Origin: an uncultured Clostridia bacterium
Lineage (GTDB): Bacteria; Bacillota; Clostridia; UMGS1810
Assembly: GCA_934463115.1 (NCBI GenBank)
Contig: CAKSIN010000031.1
Span: 1-23,745, forward strand
Direction of reading: 5' to 3'
DNA length: 23,745 bases
The first letter of the stretch is position 1. The number at the start of each line of letters is the position of its first letter. The notes beneath the pieces were generated by a model, which searched no databases, had not been told where the DNA came from, and was given only the letters and a program-made list of their open reading frames with translations. Below, one piece after another: positions 22,845 to 23,745 of the stretch. The translations under genes were made by a program, and so were the position numbers.

Positions 22845-23087
22845 TGAGCTTAATTCAAGAGCAAAGTTAAAAAATCGCAGCATCTGTTATTAAAGACTTC
22901 GGCAGGTTCGGCTTTTTGTATAGTGTCCGCATGGCTTGTGCCAAGACGAACGATCGGCTCGCAGATACCTTTTACACTCTCACCGGCACCGGCGGCGTAT
23001 GAATATGCCATTGAAAAGTTGCATGATAACATCAGCAAGTTTTCAATGGATGCCGGACCATTGAAATATAGCAAAATCTTTATTTGA
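22844..23087 (+). pseudogene. Broken second gene of the rightward transcript
   Basis: An ATG overlaps the stop of the 85-aa gene (TGATGA). The frame reads MSLIQEQS, a TAA stop at 22868-22870, then stays protein-like (KIAASVIKDFGRFGFLYSVR, MACAKTNDRLADTFYTLTGT, GGV) until a TGA. A shifted frame then continues as YEYAIEKLHDNISKFSMDAG, PLKYSKIFI and a stop at 23087. The span of 244 bases is one over 81 codons, so one nonsense change and one small indel explain it. The original product of about 80 residues is not recognised. A minus-strand frame in the same DNA lacks a ribosome binding site. Confidence 0.55.
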
Positions 23088-23157
23088 AGATAATCATCTC
23101 CTCATACTCGGTGCAATAATGTCCGAAGTTCTCGATGAGAGCATGCTTGGTAGTATG

Positions 23158-23186
23158 AAAAAGGAGCGACCCCGAAAGGTCACTCC
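23158..23186 (-). terminator. Rho-independent terminator downstream of the DUF4143 ATPase gene
   Basis: GGAGCGACC pairs with GGTCACTCC (one mismatch) around a short loop; on the minus strand TTTTT follows. Confidence 0.8.
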
Positions 23187-23209
23187 TAATAGATATATGA
23201 GTTATTTTG

Positions 23210-23745
23210 TCAGAACAATTCTACCCGGCCAAGCAGCAGGTCGATCAGATTGCAGTGGAAGATGCCGTTGTCATCATAAAAATTGTGCGGCACATCCATG
23301 CGAACGATGATCTTTTTGAAGAAATCCTTGGTAAGCATCAGCGATGCCAGCTCAGAGGATTCTTTTTTATCGGTATCCATACGGAAAGCGGACTGAATAT
23401 AGATTTTTTTATCCGCATCGTTTACCACAAAGTCGATTTCTTTCTGAACCTTGCTGTCGCCTGCGCGGTCGCAAACCACACCGACATCAACAGAGTACCC
23501 GCGCCGCAGAAGTTCGTTGTAGATGATGTTTTCCATGATGTGACCGGGATCGTACTGGCGGTAATTCAGTCGTGCGTTCCGAAGTCCGATATCCGTATAG
23601 TAGTATTTGTTCGGATACTTGAAATAGGTCTTTCCTCTGACATCGTATCGCTTTGCCATTGAAATGAGGAAAGAGTCGATAACATACTGCACATAGTTTG
23701 AAACCATCGCAGGATTGATTTTTTCGTTCTTCATGGACGCGATGG
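23210..23745 (-). CDS. AAA-type ATPase with DUF4143 domain, C-terminal part only
   Basis: The frame is open to the right edge, so the visible 178 or so codons are the C-terminal end. They form a DUF4143 domain. YVQYVIDSFLISMAKRYDVR and KYYYTDIGLRNARLNYR are the typical helix and strand, GHIMENIIYNELLRRGYSVD the helix before the nuclease-like core, and EIDFVVNDADKKIYIQ the E-x-D-F-V...Q strand. Full-length members (about 400-450 aa) have an N-terminal AAA_14 ATPase domain, expected beyond the window. Their role is unclear; many are mobile or accessory. The first visible ATG (23734) is internal. Confidence 0.9.
   Translation of the reverse strand, partial: IASMKNEKINPAMVSNYVQYVIDSFLISMAKRYDVRGKTYFKYPNKYYYTDIGLRNARLNYRQYDPGHIMENIIYNELLRRGYSVDVGVVCDRAGDSKVQKEIDFVVNDADKKIYIQSAFRMDTDKKESSELASLMLTKDFFKKIIVRMDVPHNFYDDNGIFHCNLIDLLLGRVELF

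Noticed and set aside
22850..23074. 74-aa minus-strand open frame
   Set aside because: No ribosome binding site; the plus strand of the same DNA is better explained as a decayed gene coupled to the 85-aa gene.
1..23745. Insertion sequences, tRNA or rRNA genes, riboswitches, integrase or phage structural genes
   Set aside because: No transposase, integrase, tRNA-like fold or rRNA segment was recognised by eye; a covariance-model scan could still find small RNAs.

Overview
The window looks like chromosomal accessory DNA of a Gram-positive, mid-GC anaerobe of the class Clostridia, probably Oscillospiraceae/Ruminococcaceae-like. That assignment rests on strong GGAGG-type ribosome binding sites, BspA-type repeat surface proteins, an ECF sigma/DUF4367 anti-sigma pair, an XRE-ImmA/IrrE-UmuC-YolD gene set and a TIGR04076/OYE/HxlR set. 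It is inferred from protein families only; no rRNA or tRNA gene was seen.

Layout. 1-2.1 kb (minus): a type I restriction-modification pair, hsdM followed by the start of hsdS, which runs off the left edge. 2.1-3.5 kb: intergenic DNA with a NADAR-domain gene that has its own promoter and terminator, plus two gene remnants. 3.5-5.3 kb (minus): a small secreted protein, then an ECF sigma factor overlapping its membrane anti-sigma factor. 5.5-7.8 kb (minus): an iron-sulfur-flavoprotein-like reductase and a D-aminoacylase-family amidohydrolase. 8.1-12.2 kb (plus): a 1367-aa secreted BspA-type leucine-rich-repeat protein that also carries an InlB_B-like repeat, a predicted papain-fold cysteine peptidase and an unusual aromatic C-terminal tail. 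12.3-13.1 kb: a small PUA/EVE-like protein of unknown role with a clear promoter and terminator. 13.3-16.3 kb (plus): a small XRE regulator followed by a deletion scar, in which the first 30 codons of one defence gene are joined out of frame to the middle of a type III restriction (Res) gene.

16.5-23.1 kb is the most interesting part. Read leftward it is XRE repressor - ImmA/IrrE metallopeptidase - broken small ORF - P-loop kinase - 69-aa membrane protein - Y-family polymerase (UmuC) - [HxlR / OYE / TIGR04076 cassette] - YolD. This is an apparently LexA-independent, protease-triggered translesion mutagenesis locus. The control region at 22419-22531 has two face-to-face consensus promoters and four 17-bp operators (ACGAAC-N5-GTTCGT type) about 31 bp apart. 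The rightward promoter drives an 85-aa CxxC protein and a broken partner gene. The P-loop kinase and the HxlR/OYE cassette look like AT-richer insertions into the original operon, and the OYE cassette is bounded by a 17-bp inverted repeat. The window ends inside a DUF4143-type AAA ATPase gene (minus).

Overall this is a defence/stress island with several decaying genes: a type III Res scar, two or more frameshifted small ORFs and several C-terminal gene remnants. All family names come from reading the sequence. No database search was run.
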